Source of the DNA: an uncultured Dorea sp.
Lineage (GTDB): Bacteria > Bacillota > Clostridia > Lachnospirales > Lachnospiraceae
Reading direction: 5' to 3'
DNA: 64,000 nucleotides
Assembly (NCBI GenBank): GCA_910584615.1
Contig: CAJUAM010000004.1
Span: 1 to 64,000, forward strand
In this document: positions 25,215-34,254 of the stretch, one piece after another
Position numbering within the stretch: position 1 is the first letter of the stretch
Layout of the letters: the number at the start of each line of letters is the position of its first letter
The notes under the pieces: model-generated
Database searches by the model: none
What the model was told of the DNA's origin: nothing
What the model saw: the letters and a program-made list of their open reading frames with translations, nothing else
Made by a program: the position numbers and the translations under genes

Positions 25215-26399
25215 ATGAAAAAAAGATTAGGGATTAGTGTTTTGATGATTGCAGTTGCCGTACTTATGTCCGGATGTTCCGGAACTTCATCAAAAAAAGA
25301 AGTGACAAAGGAAGACGATCCGGAAAAAATATTTAAAGAAGCGGTTGAGAAACTTTATAAAGAGACGAATAAAGCTATTGAGACAAAAAGTGTCTCTTCT
25401 TATGATAACGGGATGGAGGAAGAGGAAACGTATGCCTGCGTTCTTGATACTAAGAAGAATATCGTGGAAAGAACATCTGAAGATGAGCTTGGGACGACAA
25501 ATTATCATTGTTTTAATACGAAAGAGAAAGATGGATACGGTGTCTACGCGAATGATGATCTCACAGACGGAAAGTGGAAATACTATAAAGAAGAGCTTGA
25601 AGGAGAGGATGAGAGCGAATATGAGTATTGGGTTGGAGAGTTTGATCCGGCTTATACAGAAGAAAAAGGATACAGCAATATTACTTTTGTCAATGAAGGA
25701 GAGGACGAATTAAACGGTGTAAAGACGATCAGGATCAAAGTGACTGCTGATGAAGCTTACGATACCGGCGAGGAGCTTTCAGAGGAGATGACCAGAGAGA
25801 GCGTGCTTAAAGAATATGGATGGAGTGAGGAAGAAGTTAAGCTTGTTGATGGGTTTTCAAAGATACTTGATGATTATGTGACGGCAGGCAATCAGAGTGT
25901 AGGAGAGACGACAGTAAAGGCTGCTCTTACAGTGTGGATAGATGCGAAAGAGCGCACACTGCTTAAAAGCCGTTCCGCAACGAATATTGACAGCGCGCAG
26001 GATGACTCGGTCAGAGAGGCTATAGATACATTCAATAACGAGTACTGGAAGGTGGATATGCTCCACCAGAACATAGAAGACGGGATGTCCGCGAAAGAGG
26101 CCAAAAAGACACTGGAAGAAGAATTAAAGGCAATGGAGAAGCCGGTAGAAACAGCAGGTGATGCTGAAGAAGCGGGGGAGGACTTTGACGAGGAAGACGG
26201 CGGGGATGATTTTTCGACGGTTTCAAAAATAGTCGTTACAAAAAAATTCATGACCGGAAAAGACTGTCCTGAGATGGGGAACCTTCCAAAAGATTATGAG
26301 GAGATAAAACAGGCGGAATATTTTGAAGGAGGTTTTGATACTCTGGAGGAAGATGATTATTTTTCAGAGGAAGATGAATTTGAGGATGAGTTTGAATAA
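25215..26399 (+). CDS. Lipoprotein of unknown function with acidic tail
   Basis: A 394-residue secreted lipoprotein. The signal peptide ends in a lipobox LMSGC (C21), so it would be lipid-anchored on the outer face of the membrane. The mature part is strongly acidic (many EE, DE, ED), contains no motif I know, and ends in a run of D/E residues. The general make-up resembles clostridial lipoproteins of the LppX-like or DUF6612 type, but this is a guess. ATG 25212 is only two bases from the AGGAGG, so ATG 25215 is preferred. A weak promoter TTGTAG-17-TAATGT lies at 25139-25167. The next gene starts inside its end. Confidence 0.75.
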   Translation: MKKRLGISVLMIAVAVLMSGCSGTSSKKEVTKEDDPEKIFKEAVEKLYKETNKAIETKSVSSYDNGMEEEETYACVLDTKKNIVERTSEDELGTTNYHCFNTKEKDGYGVYANDDLTDGKWKYYKEELEGEDESEYEYWVGEFDPAYTEEKGYSNITFVNEGEDELNGVKTIRIKVTADEAYDTGEELSEEMTRESVLKEYGWSEEEVKLVDGFSKILDDYVTAGNQSVGETTVKAALTVWIDAKERTLLKSRSATNIDSAQDDSVREAIDTFNNEYWKVDMLHQNIEDGMSAKEAKKTLEEELKAMEKPVETAGDAEEAGEDFDEEDGGDDFSTVSKIVVTKKFMTGKDCPEMGNLPKDYEEIKQAEYFEGGFDTLEEDDYFSEEDEFEDEFE

Positions 26400-28797
26400 A
26401 GGGAAGAGAATAAAGGTGATACTGCCTCTGCTTCTTTTGCTGGCCGTTCTTACAGATACTGTATGCGCGTCAGAAGTACCGGTGTCTGAGAGTATCCTGA
26501 AGGAAGAGGAGACTGAAAAAAAGACAAGAACGATAGAAGTTGAAGAAGAAGTGACGAAGGCGTGTGGAGAGATATTTTCACTTGATGTTAAACTGACGGA
26601 CTGTACAGACGGCGAGAGTAAGACTGATGTAAAAGAAGAATTAAAAGAAGAGATACAAAAGGCAGAAGAAATCAGGGAAGAAGATGTATTGCAGTATGAG
26701 TCTGATGATACTGAGATCGCGTTCATTGAAGAAGATGAGTCTGGCAGAGTACTGATAAAGGCAATCGGGGCTGGAGATACGATCATTACGATCACTGCGC
26801 CTGAAACGAAAGAGTATGAAAAGACAGAAACACAGGTGAAGCTTTACGTGTCAGAGGCTGGAGATGAGAGTCTAAAAGAACCAGAAGAGTACAGTAAGAT
26901 TTCGGACCCGGAAGAACCTGAGGAGGTGAAAGACCTGGAACAACCGGAAGAGGCGGAGGAAGTGGAAGACCCGGAACAACCGGAGGAGCCGGAAGAGGCG
27001 GAGGAAGTGGAAGAGCTGGAACAACCGGAGGACCCGGAACAACCAGAGAAAGTGGAAGAGCTGCCAGATACGAATGAGGAGATTTCGATAGACACAATGT
27101 CCATTCGTTCGGCAAGCAAGCTGACAGCCGTTGAAAATGTGGAAAACGGTGTCAGTCTGCAATGGAAAAAAGTGAAAGGGGCGAAAGGCTATTATCTGGA
27201 GAGAAGCACAAACGGAAAATCACCTTGGAAGAGAGTGAAAACTTCGGCTGATGCTGATGATGTTACTTTTACGGATACTCAGGTGGTAAAAGGCGGCACT
27301 TATTACTATAGAGTGAAGGTGTTTGACGATTTAAGAAAAAAAGGACTGACCGGTGCCTCAAAAAAAATCGTCCATCTTGCCGCGCCGGCTTTGCAGACAG
27401 GTCTTTTGTCGGCGGGCATTGAGCTTAAGTGGAACAGGGTGGCAGGCTGCAGCGGGTATTGTGTGTACCGCAGGGAACCTGAAAAGAGTGAATGGACAGT
27501 AGCTGCCAATATCACGCAGCCGGGTGAGATCGTATGGCGGGATGTAAAGGCAGGAAATGGGAAAGCGTATGTTTATTCGGTGCGGGCATATAAAGGCAGA
27601 TCGCTCAGTCCGTACGCGAAAGCGAAAAGCTATGTAAGAGTGACAGTCCCATCTGTAAAGAGCTTTAAGAGAAAATCCCCTACGGCATATAAGCTTACAT
27701 GGAAAAAGAATACCGCCGCGACAGGGTATCAGATCCAGTATGCTAAGAACGGGATGTTTGTGGGCGCAAAAAAAGCTACGGTGAAAAATGCGAAAACATC
27801 GGACTATACATTGAAAAAGCTTGAAAAAAATAAAAATTATTATGCAAGGATCCGCGCCTATAAAAAGTCGGGAGGAAAGACTTACTATTCCGGATGGTCG
27901 GCGGCGGGCAATGTTAAGAAGACGAGGACGACGAAGGCAACGCCGCTGAAAAAGAATAAAAAGATATTTGAGATACGCACATGGGCAAAGCAGAAGATGT
28001 ATCAGTATGATACACTGCAAGGTTCCTGTACGGACGGAACATATGCCTACTATCTGATGTACAACCGGAGAGCAGTTAATTGCAAGGTGGTAAAGGTCAA
28101 GCGGTCGAACCTGAAGGTAGTTAAAGTTTCCGGAGTGCTGAATGTTGCGCACGGAAATGATATGACTTATGACAAGCACAAGAAACGTCTGGTCATTGTA
28201 CACAGTACGGGTATTGACCCAAAGAGGCTGACATCTGTCAATCCAAAGACACTTAAGGTGATCGGGAGCAAACATGTCCAGATACCAAGGAAGCTTGCGG
28301 GCGGCAGCAAGGCTGACGCGGCCCGGGCTACGGCGTTTAACGGAATAGCATACAGCAGCGGCAGAAAGCAATATGCAGTGCTTTTAAGCCACACTTATAA
28401 TTTTGTGGTGCTGGATCCGGATCTGAATCCGGTGCGTTATATAAAGGTCAGCAAGAAAAATAACTATCTTCCTCAGGGAATCGATGCTACCGATGACTAT
28501 ATCATGCTGGCTCAGAGTCCGAAGAGTTCAAAGCAGAAATATAATATCATCACAGTTTATGACTGGGACGGCAATTATATTTCTAAGATCAATGTAAAAA
28601 AAGGCTGTGAAATAGAAAGTATCTATCACGTGGGAAGTAAGTACTACGCCGGTTTTTACCGCTCTTATTACAAGACATATACAAAAAATGTTATCAAAAA
28701 AGTTAAAGTAGACGGAAAAGAAGAGGAAAAAAAGGTAAAAGTAAAGTACAAGGAACTTCAGAGGGATAACCATGTATACCAGATAAGTGGGATATAG
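26386..28797 (+). CDS. Large secreted protein: acidic repeats, three Fn3 domains, beta-propeller
   Basis: About 803 residues. A signal peptide (KGKRIKVILPLLLLLAVLT, cleavage near VCAS) is followed by an Ig-like region (about 30-165), a proline/glutamate repeat linker (about 175-227), three fibronectin type III-like domains (about 243-325, 327-415, 418-520) with WKKVKGAKGYYLERS, WNRVAGCSGYCVYRR and WKKNTAATGYQIQY, and a C-terminal 275 residues with repeated GTDG/Y-strand patterns like a beta-propeller. No anchor motif was seen. The start is uncertain: ATG 26374 and 26386 both overlap the lipoprotein gene, which implies translational coupling. Probably surface-associated or secreted binding protein. 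Confidence 0.75.
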   Translation: MSLNKGKRIKVILPLLLLLAVLTDTVCASEVPVSESILKEEETEKKTRTIEVEEEVTKACGEIFSLDVKLTDCTDGESKTDVKEELKEEIQKAEEIREEDVLQYESDDTEIAFIEEDESGRVLIKAIGAGDTIITITAPETKEYEKTETQVKLYVSEAGDESLKEPEEYSKISDPEEPEEVKDLEQPEEAEEVEDPEQPEEPEEAEEVEELEQPEDPEQPEKVEELPDTNEEISIDTMSIRSASKLTAVENVENGVSLQWKKVKGAKGYYLERSTNGKSPWKRVKTSADADDVTFTDTQVVKGGTYYYRVKVFDDLRKKGLTGASKKIVHLAAPALQTGLLSAGIELKWNRVAGCSGYCVYRREPEKSEWTVAANITQPGEIVWRDVKAGNGKAYVYSVRAYKGRSLSPYAKAKSYVRVTVPSVKSFKRKSPTAYKLTWKKNTAATGYQIQYAKNGMFVGAKKATVKNAKTSDYTLKKLEKNKNYYARIRAYKKSGGKTYYSGWSAAGNVKKTRTTKATPLKKNKKIFEIRTWAKQKMYQYDTLQGSCTDGTYAYYLMYNRRAVNCKVVKVKRSNLKVVKVSGVLNVAHGNDMTYDKHKKRLVIVHSTGIDPKRLTSVNPKTLKVIGSKHVQIPRKLAGGSKADAARATAFNGIAYSSGRKQYAVLLSHTYNFVVLDPDLNPVRYIKVSKKNNYLPQGIDATDDYIMLAQSPKSSKQKYNIITVYDWDGNYISKINVKKGCEIESIYHVGSKYYAGFYRSYYKTYTKNVIKKVKVDGKEEEKKVKVKYKELQRDNHVYQISGI
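26935..27063 (+). repeat. Imperfect tandem repeats encoding a Pro/Glu linker
   Basis: Successive units based on QPEEAEEVEDPE and GAACAACCGGA at the DNA level encode the spacer between the Ig-like part and the Fn3 domains. Such low-complexity DNA tends to change length between strains. Confidence 0.7.
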
Positions 28798-28819
28798 GGC
28801 AAAAAAATCGCAAAATCCC

Positions 28820-28848
28820 TTGATTTTCCAATGATGGAGTGTTATACT
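28820..28848 (+). promoter_or_regulatory. Sigma-A promoter of the rimP-nusA-infB operon
   Basis: TTGATT (28820-28825), 17-nt spacer, TATACT (28843-28848). Transcription would begin near 28855 and give a leader of about 100 nt. Confidence 0.78.
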
Positions 28849-28875
28849 GACATACAGTTGCATAAAGGATTTGGC

Positions 28876-28903
28876 AGAAGAGTGGACGCAAGTTCACTCT
28901 TCT
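28876..28903 (+). ncRNA. Leader hairpin upstream of rimP
   Basis: AGAAGAGTGGA (28876-28886) and TTCACTCTTCT (28893-28903) form an 11-pair stem with a six-base loop, right after the predicted transcription start. A strong hairpin in the leader of rimP operons is known in other bacteria (rimP leader); identity with that family was not tested. Confidence 0.55.
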
Positions 28904-28957
28904 TTGCTGGTAAGGGTCTGTGACCTGGATTTCCATATGAAGAAAGGAAGCGTAATA

Positions 28958-29425
28958 TTGTCAAAAAGGGAAAGCTATGAGCAAAAGACGGAAGAGATAC
29001 TTCTGCCCATCACCGAAGAATACGGCTGTGAGCTGGTGGATGTGGAATATGTAAAGGAAGGCGGGACATGGTATCTTAGGGCTTACATAGATAAGCCGGG
29101 AGGAGTAAACATTGATGACTGTGAAGCTGTCAGCAGGAGATTGTCAGATATCCTTGATGAAAAAGATTTTATTGACGACAGTTATATCATGGAGATCAGC
29201 TCTCCGGGACTGGGGCGGCCCTTGAAAAAGGAAAAGGATTTCAAGCGGAATCTGGGGGAAGAGGTGGAGATCCGGACATACCGTATGATAGATAAACACA
29301 AGGAGTTTACCGGCATTTTAAAGACTTATGACAAGGACAGCGTGACGGTGACTTTTGAGGACGGAACTGAAAGGAAATTTGATAAGGGCGACATTGCGCT
29401 TATTCGCCTTGCGTTTGATTTTTAA
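28958..29425 (+). CDS. rimP: Ribosome maturation factor RimP
   Basis: A 155-residue 30S assembly factor. Conserved text: CELVDVEYVKEGGTWYLRAY, DDCEAVSRRLSDILDE, YIMEISSPGLGRPL. The frame opens earlier, but AAAGGAAG (28943-28950) with seven bases to the TTG at 28958 marks the start; earlier starts would run through the leader hairpin. First gene of the operon that also holds nusA, rnpM, infB and rbfA, the widely conserved order. Confidence 0.95.
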   Translation: MSKRESYEQKTEEILLPITEEYGCELVDVEYVKEGGTWYLRAYIDKPGGVNIDDCEAVSRRLSDILDEKDFIDDSYIMEISSPGLGRPLKKEKDFKRNLGEEVEIRTYRMIDKHKEFTGILKTYDKDSVTVTFEDGTERKFDKGDIALIRLAFDF

Positions 29426-29442
29426 TTTAGGAGGAGACAAAA

Positions 29443-30666
29443 ATGAACACAGAATTATTAGAAGCGTTGAATATTTTAGAAAAAGAGAAGGATATCAGCA
29501 AAGGAACACTGCTTGATGCGATTGAAAATTCTCTTTTAAACGCCTGCAAGAACCACTTTGGAAAAGCAGACAATGTGAAAGTCATTATGGACAGAGAAAC
29601 TTGTGATTACCGTTTGTTTGCGGAGAAGATAGTTGTGGAAGATGTGGAGGATAAATTAGAACAGATCAGTCTTGAAGAAGCGCATGAAATTGACGGGTCG
29701 TATACTCTGGGAGATATCGTGCAGATCCCGATCGAATCCAAATCCTTCGGGCGGATCGCGACGCAGAACGCGAAAAATCTGATCCTTCAAAAGATCCGCG
29801 AGGAAGAGCGCAAGGTTGTCTATGACCAGTATTTTGAAAAGGAAAAGGATATTGTGACAGGGATCGTGCAGCGCTATGTAGGAAGGAATATCAGCATCAA
29901 TCTTGGGAAGGCAGATGCTATGCTGACGGAAAACGAGCAGGTTAAGGGAGAGGTGTTTGAACCTACTGAGCGTGTGAAGCTTTACGTGGTCGAGGTTAAA
30001 AACACGACGAAGGGACCAAAGATCTTAGTGTCACGTACTCATCCGGAACTTGTAAAGCGTCTGTTTGAATCTGAGGTTACGGAGGTAAAGGATGGGATTG
30101 TTGAGATTAAGAGCATTGCCAGAGAGGCAGGAAGCAGGACGAAGATCGCCGTCTGGTCCAACGATCCGGATGTAGACCCGGTGGGAGCATGTGTCGGTAT
30201 GAACGGCGCGAGGGTGAATGCTATCGTAAAGGAACTTAGAGGAGAAAAGATCGATATTATCAATTGGAGTGATAATCCGGCTATCCTGATTGAAAATGCG
30301 CTGAGTCCTGCAAAGGTTATTTCCGTTATGGCAGATCCGGATGAGAAGGCGGCAAGCGTGATCGTGCCGGATTACCAGCTGTCACTGGCGATTGGTAAGG
30401 AAGGGCAGAACGCGAGACTTGCGGCAAGGCTTACAGGATACAAGATTGACATCAAGAGCGAGACACAGGCGATCGAATCAGGTGAACTTCCGGAGAATTA
30501 CATGGAGCTTGGGGAAGGTGTATATGAAGAAGAGATGTATGATGAGGACTACACCGGAGAATATGAGGAAGAATATTCTGAGCAGGACTGTGAGGAGGAA
30601 GCGGCCGATGATGATCATGACAGCGAAGAAATCTTGTTTCATGAAGTAGAAGAATTGGAAGTGTGA
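29443..30666 (+). CDS. nusA: Transcription termination/antitermination factor NusA
   Basis: A 407-residue RNA polymerase-binding factor: N-terminal polymerase-binding domain (1-125), S1 domain with GIVQRYVGRNISINLGKADAML (about 136-200), two KH domains with GACVGMNGARVNAIVKEL and AIGKEGQNARLAARLTG, and a very acidic C-terminal tail (about 355-407), as in other Firmicutes that lack the Gram-negative AR repeats. AGGAGG ribosome site. 17 bases after rimP. Confidence 0.96.
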   Translation: MNTELLEALNILEKEKDISKGTLLDAIENSLLNACKNHFGKADNVKVIMDRETCDYRLFAEKIVVEDVEDKLEQISLEEAHEIDGSYTLGDIVQIPIESKSFGRIATQNAKNLILQKIREEERKVVYDQYFEKEKDIVTGIVQRYVGRNISINLGKADAMLTENEQVKGEVFEPTERVKLYVVEVKNTTKGPKILVSRTHPELVKRLFESEVTEVKDGIVEIKSIAREAGSRTKIAVWSNDPDVDPVGACVGMNGARVNAIVKELRGEKIDIINWSDNPAILIENALSPAKVISVMADPDEKAASVIVPDYQLSLAIGKEGQNARLAARLTGYKIDIKSETQAIESGELPENYMELGEGVYEEEMYDEDYTGEYEEEYSEQDCEEEAADDDHDSEEILFHEVEELEV

Positions 30667-30685
30667 TAAAAAAGCAGGTGATAGT

Positions 30686-30964
30686 TTGAACGGAAATAAG
30701 AAAGTTCCTATGCGCAAGTGTGTAGGGTGTCAGGAAATGAAAAATAAAAAAGAGATGATCCGAGTGATACGGACTGCAGAGAATGAGTTTTTGCTGGATG
30801 CGACCGGGAAAAAGAACGGAAGGGGAGCGTATCTGTGTCCGGACAGGGAGTGCTTAAGCAAGGCAGTGAAGAACCGGGGACTGGAGAGGTCTTTTAAGCA
30901 GGCCATACCAGATGAGGTGTATGAGTCTCTAAAAAAGGAGATGGTTGGAATTGAGAGCAGATAG
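30686..30964 (+). CDS. rnpM: RNase P modulator RnpM (YlxR)
   Basis: A 92-residue RNA-binding protein of the YlxR family, recently linked to RNase P activity in Bacillus. MRKCVGCQEMKNKKEMIRVIR, GRGAYLCPDREC and the C-terminal RGLERSFKQ are typical. Start TTG with AGGTG five bases upstream; no better start exists. It overlaps the next gene. Confidence 0.92.
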   Translation: MNGNKKVPMRKCVGCQEMKNKKEMIRVIRTAENEFLLDATGKKNGRGAYLCPDRECLSKAVKNRGLERSFKQAIPDEVYESLKKEMVGIESR

Positions 30965-31274
30965 AGTACTGTCACTGATCAGTCTGGCTACAAAGGCAGG
31001 AAAGACTGTAAGTGGCGAGTTTTCTACGGAGAAGGAAGTAAAATCTGGCCGGGCCGCGGCAGTCATTGTAGCGAAGGATGCATCCGATAATACAAAAAAG
31101 AAATTTCAGAATATGTGTGATTTTTATCAAGTGCCAATCTATTTTTACACGGATAAAGATACCTTGGGGCATGCAATGGGGAAGGAGTTTCGGGCATCCC
31201 TTGCAATTCTTGATACAGGGTTTGCAAAAGGAATGGAGAAAGCTATGAATACGAAAGAGGATACAATTGCATAG
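30945..31274 (+). CDS. L7Ae/L30e-like ribosomal protein (YlxQ)
   Basis: A 109-residue L7Ae-fold RNA-binding protein, found between ylxR and infB in Firmicutes and thought to bind kink-turn RNA. ISLATKAGKTVSGEFSTEKEV and AAAVIVAKDASDNTKKKF are the family signature. Start TTG 30945 (or TTG 30951) after AAAAGGAG, so it overlaps the end of rnpM by 20 bases and is probably translationally coupled. Confidence 0.9.
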   Translation: MELRADRVLSLISLATKAGKTVSGEFSTEKEVKSGRAAAVIVAKDASDNTKKKFQNMCDFYQVPIYFYTDKDTLGHAMGKEFRASLAILDTGFAKGMEKAMNTKEDTIA

Positions 31275-31288
31275 AGGAGGTAGTGTTT

Positions 31289-34219
31289 ATGTCAAAAATT
31301 AAAATATATGAGTTAGCCAAGGAACTTCAGGTTTCAAGTAAGGAAGTGATAGAGCTGCTGGGTAAAAAGAATATAGAAGTAAAGAGCCATATGAGTTCTA
31401 TTGAGGGCGAACAGGCAGATCAGGTCAGAAGTACGTTTTCTAAGACTGAGAAACCGGCGGCTAAGAAGCCTGAAGAAAAAACAGATGAGGCTCCGAAGAA
31501 AAAGAATATCGTCCATGTGTTCCGTCCGCAGAATACGCAGAAAGGCGTAAGACAGGGAGGAAACCGGCAGAAAGGAAAAGGACTTCATATGCCTGGAAAG
31601 CTTATGCAGGTCAATAACGGCCGCCCGGCAAAGGGAACGCCTGTCCAGAAGGCAGAGCCGATCGCTAAAAAGCCGGCGGAGAAGACGGAGACAGAAAAAA
31701 CGGCAGTAAAAAGGACTGAGTCGGTTGTGAAGCCGGCAGAGAAGATAGAAAGTCCTATCAAGCCGCAGAGCGCTGAAAAGGCTCCGGTACCGGCGGCTGC
31801 AAAACCGGCGGAGAGTAAGCCGCAGACAGTCCAGAAAGCACCGGAAGAGAGCCGTCAGAGACCTTTGGGAGGCGACCGGACGGCAGGTGAACGTTTGGGA
31901 GACAGACCGAATCGTACGGCAGACAGGGCAGGCCGTCAGGCAGACAGGGGAAGCCGCCAGGGAGAACATCAGGGAGACAGAGGAGCTATCCGCCAGGGAG
32001 AGCACCAGGGAGACAGAGGAGCCAGCCGTCAGGGCCGTCCGTTTGACAGAAACGGAGAGCGAACTCAAGGCGACCGCGCAAATCGCCAGGGCCGTCCTTC
32101 GGACAGGAATAATGAGCGGGGACAGGGAGGCAACGCGAGAGGAAACCGTTCTGGAGAGCGCCGCTTTGGAGACAGGGATAAAGACAGAGACCGCAATCGT
32201 TTTGGAGACAGAGACAAAAATCAGGGACAGGGCACAAGATCTGATGACAGGCGCGCTACAAGAAGAAACGATTCATCTGCGATCCCGGCACCAGCGATCG
32301 AGGCGCAGAAGACCCAGAGAAGCAAAGGAAAAGGCAAAGACGACCATAAGAAGAAAGATTACCGCCGGGAAGAAGAAGAGAGGATGCCAAAGAACAAAGG
32401 CAGAAAGAATGATCAGAAGCCTCAGATGCAAAAACCTCAGCAGAAACAGCAGAAGGCGGAAGAAACTATTAAGTCTATCATTATCCCTGAATTGCTTACG
32501 ATCAAAGAACTGGCAGACAAGATGAAGATCGTACCTTCAGTGATCATTAAAAAGCTTTTTATGCAGGGAAAGATGGCAACTGTGAATCAGGAAGTTGATT
32601 ACACGACAGCCGAAGAGATCGCGCTTGACTTTGATATTCTCTGTGAAAAAGAGGAAGTTGTGGATGTGATCGAAGAACTTCTTAAGGAGGAAGAAGAGGA
32701 CGAAAAGAAGATGAAGAAGCGTCCTCCGGTAGTCTGTGTTATGGGTCACGTTGACCACGGCAAGACATCCCTTCTGGATGCGATCCGCCATACAAATGTG
32801 ATCGGCGGAGAAGCAGGAGGCATTACCCAGCATATCGGCGCGTATGTTGTGAATGTGAATTCAGAGAGGATCACTTTCCTTGATACCCCGGGACATGAAG
32901 CATTTACTGCCATGCGTATGAGAGGAGCCAGCTCTACAGATATCGCGATCCTTGTAGTTGCCGCGGATGACGGTGTGATGCCGCAGACGGTGGAGGCCAT
33001 CAATCATGCAAAGGCGGCAGGCGTTGAGATCATTGTCGCGGTTAATAAGATTGATAAGCCCAGCGCGAATATTGAACGTGTAAAACAGGAGCTTACGGAA
33101 TATGAACTGATTCCTGAGGACTGGGGCGGAAGCACTGTCTTTGTTCCGGTGTCCGCAAAGACCGGAGAGGGTCTTGAAGAGCTGATGGAAATGATCGTCC
33201 TTACGGCAGAGGTTATGGAGCTTAAGGCAAATCCGAACCGCCGCGCAAGAGGTCTTGTGCTGGAGGCACAGCTTGATAAGGGAAGAGGGTCTGTGGCAAC
33301 TGTATTGGTACAAAAGGGAACACTGCGTATCGGCGATGCTGTGGCGGCAGGTTCAGCTTTCGGAAAAGTAAGAGCTATGATGGATGACAAGGGCAGACGT
33401 GTCAAAGAGGCAGGGCCGTCGGTTCCGGTTGAGATCCTGGGATTAAACGATGTGCCTAATGCCGGTGAAGTGTTTGTAGGCTGCGGCAATGATAAAGAGG
33501 CGAGAAACTTTGCTGAGACATTTATTTCCCAGAGCAAGGTGAAGCTTTTGGAAGATACGAAGTCGAAGCTTTCGCTGGATGATCTGTTTACGCAGATTCA
33601 GGAAGGCAACCTTAAAGAGCTTGGTATCGTAGTAAAAGCGGATGTACAAGGATCAGTAGAAGCGATCAAGCAGAGCCTTCTTAAGCTTTCGAATGATGAA
33701 GTGGTTGTTAAGATCATCCACGGCGGAGTCGGCGCCATCAATGAATCGGATGTAAGTCTTGCGTCGGCTTCCAATGCGATCATCATCGGTTTCAATGTGC
33801 GTCCGGATGCGTCCGCAAAAGAGACGGCAGACCGCGAAGGTGTGGATATCCGCCTGTACCGTGTCATTTACAATGCTATTGAGGACGTGGAGGCTGCCAT
33901 GAAAGGTATGCTTGATCCGGTCTTTGAAGAGAAAGTATTAGGTCACGCAGAGGTGCGCCAGTTATTCAAAGCGTCCGGTGTCGGAACGATCGCAGGATCT
34001 TATGTGCTTGACGGAACATTTGAAAGAGACTGTTCTGTGCGTATTATGAGAGATGGTATAGTAGTGTTCGAAGGCGCTCTTGCATCACTGAGACGTTTTA
34101 AGGACGATGTCAAGGAAGTACGAACGGGCTATGAGTGCGGTTTTGTATTCGCGAACTTTAACGATGTCAAGGAAGGAGATCGTGTTGAGGCGTTTAAGAT
34201 GGTAGAGATTCCAAGATAG
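31289..34219 (+). CDS. infB: Translation initiation factor IF-2, with long Arg/Gly-rich N-terminus
   Basis: A 976-residue GTPase that brings initiator tRNA to the ribosome. The N-terminal IF2N helix bundle (IYELAKELQVSSKEVIELL) is followed by a long disordered region (about 60-385): first K/E/P/A-rich, then R/G/D/Q-rich repeats (about 195-330). A second IF2N (about 390-445), G domain with GHVDHGKTSLLD (about 486), DTPGHEAF, NKID and SAK, and C-terminal domains follow. It is longer than Bacillus IF2 (716) because of the linker. Start ATG 31289 is set by GAGGAGG with eight bases of spacing; GTG 31283 is too close. Confidence 0.97.
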   Translation: MSKIKIYELAKELQVSSKEVIELLGKKNIEVKSHMSSIEGEQADQVRSTFSKTEKPAAKKPEEKTDEAPKKKNIVHVFRPQNTQKGVRQGGNRQKGKGLHMPGKLMQVNNGRPAKGTPVQKAEPIAKKPAEKTETEKTAVKRTESVVKPAEKIESPIKPQSAEKAPVPAAAKPAESKPQTVQKAPEESRQRPLGGDRTAGERLGDRPNRTADRAGRQADRGSRQGEHQGDRGAIRQGEHQGDRGASRQGRPFDRNGERTQGDRANRQGRPSDRNNERGQGGNARGNRSGERRFGDRDKDRDRNRFGDRDKNQGQGTRSDDRRATRRNDSSAIPAPAIEAQKTQRSKGKGKDDHKKKDYRREEEERMPKNKGRKNDQKPQMQKPQQKQQKAEETIKSIIIPELLTIKELADKMKIVPSVIIKKLFMQGKMATVNQEVDYTTAEEIALDFDILCEKEEVVDVIEELLKEEEEDEKKMKKRPPVVCVMGHVDHGKTSLLDAIRHTNVIGGEAGGITQHIGAYVVNVNSERITFLDTPGHEAFTAMRMRGASSTDIAILVVAADDGVMPQTVEAINHAKAAGVEIIVAVNKIDKPSANIERVKQELTEYELIPEDWGGSTVFVPVSAKTGEGLEELMEMIVLTAEVMELKANPNRRARGLVLEAQLDKGRGSVATVLVQKGTLRIGDAVAAGSAFGKVRAMMDDKGRRVKEAGPSVPVEILGLNDVPNAGEVFVGCGNDKEARNFAETFISQSKVKLLEDTKSKLSLDDLFTQIQEGNLKELGIVVKADVQGSVEAIKQSLLKLSNDEVVVKIIHGGVGAINESDVSLASASNAIIIGFNVRPDASAKETADREGVDIRLYRVIYNAIEDVEAAMKGMLDPVFEEKVLGHAEVRQLFKASGVGTIAGSYVLDGTFERDCSVRIMRDGIVVFEGALASLRRFKDDVKEVRTGYECGFVFANFNDVKEGDRVEAFKMVEIPR
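31955..32026 (+). repeat. Tandem 36-bp repeat inside infB
   Basis: Two adjacent 36-bp units (31955-31990 and 31991-32026) differ at few positions and each encodes RQGEHQGDRGA plus one residue. They are followed by further degenerate RQGRPxDRN units. Recent duplication in a disordered linker. Confidence 0.8.
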
Positions 34220-34254
34220 GGGATTTTGGGACTCTTAAGTAAAGGAGCAATAGA

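Noticed and set aside
27358..28371. 337-codon open frame on the minus strand opposite the Fn3/propeller gene
   Set aside because: It is antisense to a gene with a clear signal peptide and domain structure, has no ribosome site, and its translation shows no family features.
31880..32270. CRISPR-like or mobile repeat in infB
   Set aside because: Units are direct, in-frame, of codon length, with no spacers; they encode a disordered linker.
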